From positions 37,974 to 101,973 of the forward strand of contig CALANV010000002.1 of the NCBI GenBank assembly GCA_937926175.1: a DNA stretch of 64,000 bases, written 5' to 3'. The notes below the pieces were generated by a model that searched no databases, was not told the DNA's origin, and saw only the letters and a list, made by a program, of their open reading frames with translations. This DNA is from an uncultured Rhodospirillales bacterium. GTDB taxonomy: Bacteria > Pseudomonadota > Alphaproteobacteria > CACIAM-22H2. This document shows positions 60,317 through 64,000 of this stretch, piece by piece. Position 1 is the first letter of the stretch; each line of letters opens with the position of its first letter. A program made the position numbers and the translations under genes.

Positions 60317-61423
60317 TTACGATGCCTCGGCACGGCGCCGCTCCGGAAAGAGACGCAGCAGCCCCTCCGCCGACGCCTCCGTCGTGCCGCGCTCGGTGAT
60401 GAGGGCGGTGACGAGTCGGGCTGGCGTGACATCGAATGCGAAGTTCGCCGCCGCAACGCCGGGCGGCGTGATCTCCACGGTCTCGATGCGGCCATCGGCC
60501 GTCCGTCCCGTCAGATGGGTCACTTCACGCACATCGCGCTCTTCGATCGGGATCTCGCGCACGCCGTCGCGTACCGTCCAGTCTATGGTGGGCGACGGCA
60601 GCGCGACGTAGAACGGAATGCCATTGTCGGCGGCGGCAAGCGCCTTCAGATATGTGCCGATCTTGTTGCAGACGTCGCCGTTTGCCGTGACCCGGTCGGT
60701 GCCGACGATGCACAGGTCGACCATTCCGTGCTGCATCAGATGTCCGCCGACATTGTCGACGATGACCGTATGCGGCACCCCGTGGCGCCCCAGCTCCCAC
60801 GCCGTGAGCGACGCGCCCTGATTGCGCGGCCGCGTCTCGTCGACCCAGACATGAACCGGTATCCCGGAGTCGTGCGCCATGTAGATGGGCGCGAGCGCCG
60901 TGCCCCAGTCGACGGTCGCGAGCCAGCCGGCATTGCAGTGGGTCAGGATGTTCACGCGCTCTCCGCGCCGGCGCTCGGCCGAGCGGCGGATCAGTTCGAG
61001 ACCGTGCCGGCCGATCGCCTCGTTGATCGCGACGTCGTCGTCGCAGATCCGGGCGGCCCGCGCATAGGCGGCGGCGACACGATCGGCCGGCGCAATCGGC
61101 TTCAGATGCGCGCGCATGTCATCGAGCGCCCAGCGAAGGTTGATCGCCGTCGGGCGCGTGGCGGCGAGGACGCGGCAGGCGAGATCGAGCGTGGCGTCAC
61201 CCGGATCGGCGCGCAATGCCAAGCAGACGCCGTAGGCGGCGGTGGCGCCGATCAGCGGCGCGCCCCTCACCTGCATCGACCGGATCGCATGCGCGGCGTC
61301 CTCGAGCGTACGGAGACGCAGCGTCACGAACTCGTGCGGCAGACGCGTCTGATCGATGATCTCGACCGACCAGCCGTCGTCGGCGAGCCAAATCGTCCGG
61401 TACGGAACGCCATCGATCTTCAA
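60317..61423 (-). CDS. mtnA: Methylthioribose-1-phosphate isomerase
   Basis: Isomerises 5-methylthioribose-1-phosphate to the ribulose form in methionine salvage. 368 residues, eIF2B-alpha-like fold. The catalytic Cys is C163 in THCNAG and the catalytic Asp is D243 in VGTDRV, followed by the [11 protein letters not shown] segment. The two catalytic residues separate it from eIF2B-like regulatory relatives. No other mtn gene is nearby; it stands between two tRNA genes on the same strand. Confidence 0.95.
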   Translation of the reverse strand: MKIDGVPYRTIWLADDGWSVEIIDQTRLPHEFVTLRLRTLEDAAHAIRSMQVRGAPLIGATAAYGVCLALRADPGDATLDLACRVLAATRPTAINLRWALDDMRAHLKPIAPADRVAAAYARAARICDDDVAINEAIGRHGLELIRRSAERRRGERVNILTHCNAGWLATVDWGTALAPIYMAHDSGIPVHVWVDETRPRNQGASLTAWELGRHGVPHTVIVDNVGGHLMQHGMVDLCIVGTDRVTANGDVCNKIGTYLKALAAADNGIPFYVALPSPTIDWTVRDGVREIPIEERDVREVTHLTGRTADGRIETVEITPPGVAAANFAFDVTPARLVTALITERGTTEASAEGLLRLFPERRRAEAS

Positions 61424-61500
61424 TGTCGAATTCCCTTTGCGTGATGTGATCCGCGCGCAGGCACATGTGGGACCGCAGGCGCGCCGCGCAAGACGGAAAT

Positions 61501-61575
61501 GGTGGGCGATGAGGGATTCGAACCCCCGACCCCCTCGGTGTAAACGAGATGCTCTACCGCTGAGCTAATCGCCCG
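61501..61575 (-). tRNA. tRNA-Val (TAC)
   Basis: Acceptor GGGCGAT pairs with ATCGCCC, the D-arm holds GCTCAGCGGTAGAGC, the anticodon loop TTTACAC has anticodon TAC, the T-loop is GTTCGAA, the discriminator is A and CCA is encoded (61501-61503). 75 bases including CCA. Its place after hup and lon is a common alphaproteobacterial order. Confidence 0.95.
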
Positions 61576-61682
61576 ACGATCGGACTTTTACCGCCGTTGC
61601 GTCCGTCAGGCAAACGCCCGTCGGAGGAAAGCGGCAGCCGGCGCCGCCTGCGACCGCGCCGACGACCGGCCTGCCCCTTCCC

Positions 61683-61955
61683 TCAGCCGATCGCCGCCTT
61701 GAGCGACTTTCCCGCCCTGAACTTCGGGACGCGGCCGGCCTTGATCGCGATCGGTTCGCCCGTACGCGGATTGCGCCCCCTGATGGCGGCGCGGTGCGAG
61801 ACATAGAACGTGCCGAAACCGGACAGCCGCACCTCGTCCCCCTTCTTCAGCGCCTTCGCGATCACGTCGAGTGCGATGTCCAACGTTGCTGCGATACGCG
61901 TCTTCGGCAGATCGATCCGGCTGGCGATGGCATCGACCAGATCATTCTTGTTCAT
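61683..61955 (-). CDS. hup: HU-family DNA-binding protein
   Basis: Histone-like nucleoid protein. 90 residues, standard HU length. The N-terminal helical dimerisation part starts MNKNDLVDAIA, followed by the GFGTF turn, the DNA-binding arm RNPRTGEPI and a basic C-terminus with RAGKSLK. The ATG at 61955 is preceded by a G-rich stretch. A longer open frame upstream reads through the promoter region and is not real. It follows lon on the same strand after 240 bases. Confidence 0.96.
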   Translation of the reverse strand: MNKNDLVDAIASRIDLPKTRIAATLDIALDVIAKALKKGDEVRLSGFGTFYVSHRAAIRGRNPRTGEPIAIKAGRVPKFRAGKSLKAAIG

Positions 61956-62037
61956 ATGTCCCCCCCGACGAACGATGAGTGCGCGATCGGCCGCCCCCTT
62001 CCGGCGCGCGCGCAAACCGGCCGGTTTTATCATGCCC

Positions 62038-62060
62038 GGCCGGTCCGTCAACGACCGGCC
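62038..62060 (-). promoter_or_regulatory. Dyad with TTGACG in its centre upstream of hup
   Basis: GGCCGGTC and GACCGGCC flank a 7-base centre. Read on the minus strand the centre and right arm give TTGACG, a -35-like hexamer about 90 bases before hup. The fit of a -10 downstream is poor (TAAAAC at 16 bases), so the promoter itself is uncertain. A second perfect palindrome, AAACCGGCCGGTTT, lies at 62014-62027. Confidence 0.35.
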
Positions 62061-62137
62061 CCAACCAGGAGTAGACAATCAAAGGAACAAACACGCGCTT
62101 CGAAAAACTGTTCGAAAATCGGCGCGATGCCCGACGC

Positions 62138-62170
62138 AAAAGAAAACGGCCGGTCCTTCCGGACCGGCCG
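62138..62170 (-). terminator. Rho-independent terminator of lon
   Basis: On the minus strand a perfect 10-bp stem CGGCCGGTCC/GGACCGGCCG (arms 62147-62156 and 62161-62170, 4-base loop) is followed by TTTTCTTTT. It lies 26 bases after the lon stop and separates lon from hup. Confidence 0.85.
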
Positions 62171-62195
62171 CTTCGCGTGGTGCGTAAGGCGAAAA

Positions 62196-64000
<1,805 letters not shown>

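Overview
This is a high-GC window of core chromosome from an alphaproteobacterium, most like the Rhodospirillales and relatives. That placement rests on gene order and protein style and is an inference; no rRNA is present. Supporting signs are the block rpsB-tsf-pyrH-frr-uppS-cdsA-dxr-rseP-bamA-skp-lpxD-fabZ-lpxA-lpxI-lpxB (with lpxI rather than lpxH), a full 14-gene nuo operon followed by birA-coaX-rnj-mce, the lon-hup-tRNA-Val order, a short ProS without an inserted editing domain, and an alphaproteobacterial SOS box GAAC-N7-GAAC in front of lexA.

Layout. (1) 1-5190: a truncated copper P1B-type ATPase gene read leftward from a promoter with a CueR-type operator; a divergent nfeD-slipin pair; an exported hemerythrin-domain lipoprotein. 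(2) 5439-9838, rightward: trpD-trpC-moaC-moeA with overlapping or tight junctions, then lexA with its own SOS-controlled promoter. (3) 9862-16748: comEC (leftward), gltX, gltA, a possible small membrane protein, a glyoxalase I (leftward), and a Gfo/Idh/MocA oxidoreductase. (4) 16753-31206, all leftward: the ribosome/lipid A/outer-membrane block, which joins translation (rpsB, tsf, frr), UMP kinase, isoprenoid and phospholipid precursors (dxr, uppS, cdsA), site-2 protease RseP, outer-membrane assembly (bamA, skp) and early lipid A synthesis. (5) 31207-32000: a long non-coding gap with the dnaE terminator, a degenerate 9-bp tandem repeat and the rpsB promoter. (6) 32001-39450, leftward: dnaE, lolD, lolC, proS and a small exported protein. 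(7) 39547-41014: an AzgA-type purine permease and, behind it, a candidate free-standing small RNA gene. (8) 41055-59835, leftward: tag, a DUF1467 protein, mce, rnj, coaX, birA and nuoN-A. (9) 60124-64000, leftward: tRNA-Asp, mtnA, tRNA-Val, hup and the 3' part of lon.

Nearly every gene belongs to a well-known family, and I see no mobile element, prophage, CRISPR array, defence island or undescribed multi-gene system. The most interesting signals are regulatory or non-coding: the copA promoter, which appears to give a leaderless mRNA; the candidate sRNA at 40920-41014; and the 9-bp repeat array between dnaE and rpsB. There are also a few unusual proteins: a Tat-exported hemerythrin lipoprotein, a ComEC without a recognisable nuclease motif, a CoaX with an altered first phosphate-binding motif, and a GnnA-like oxidoreductase beside lpxB. 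Promoter and terminator calls were made by eye; start codons were chosen from Shine-Dalgarno spacing, gene overlap and family length.
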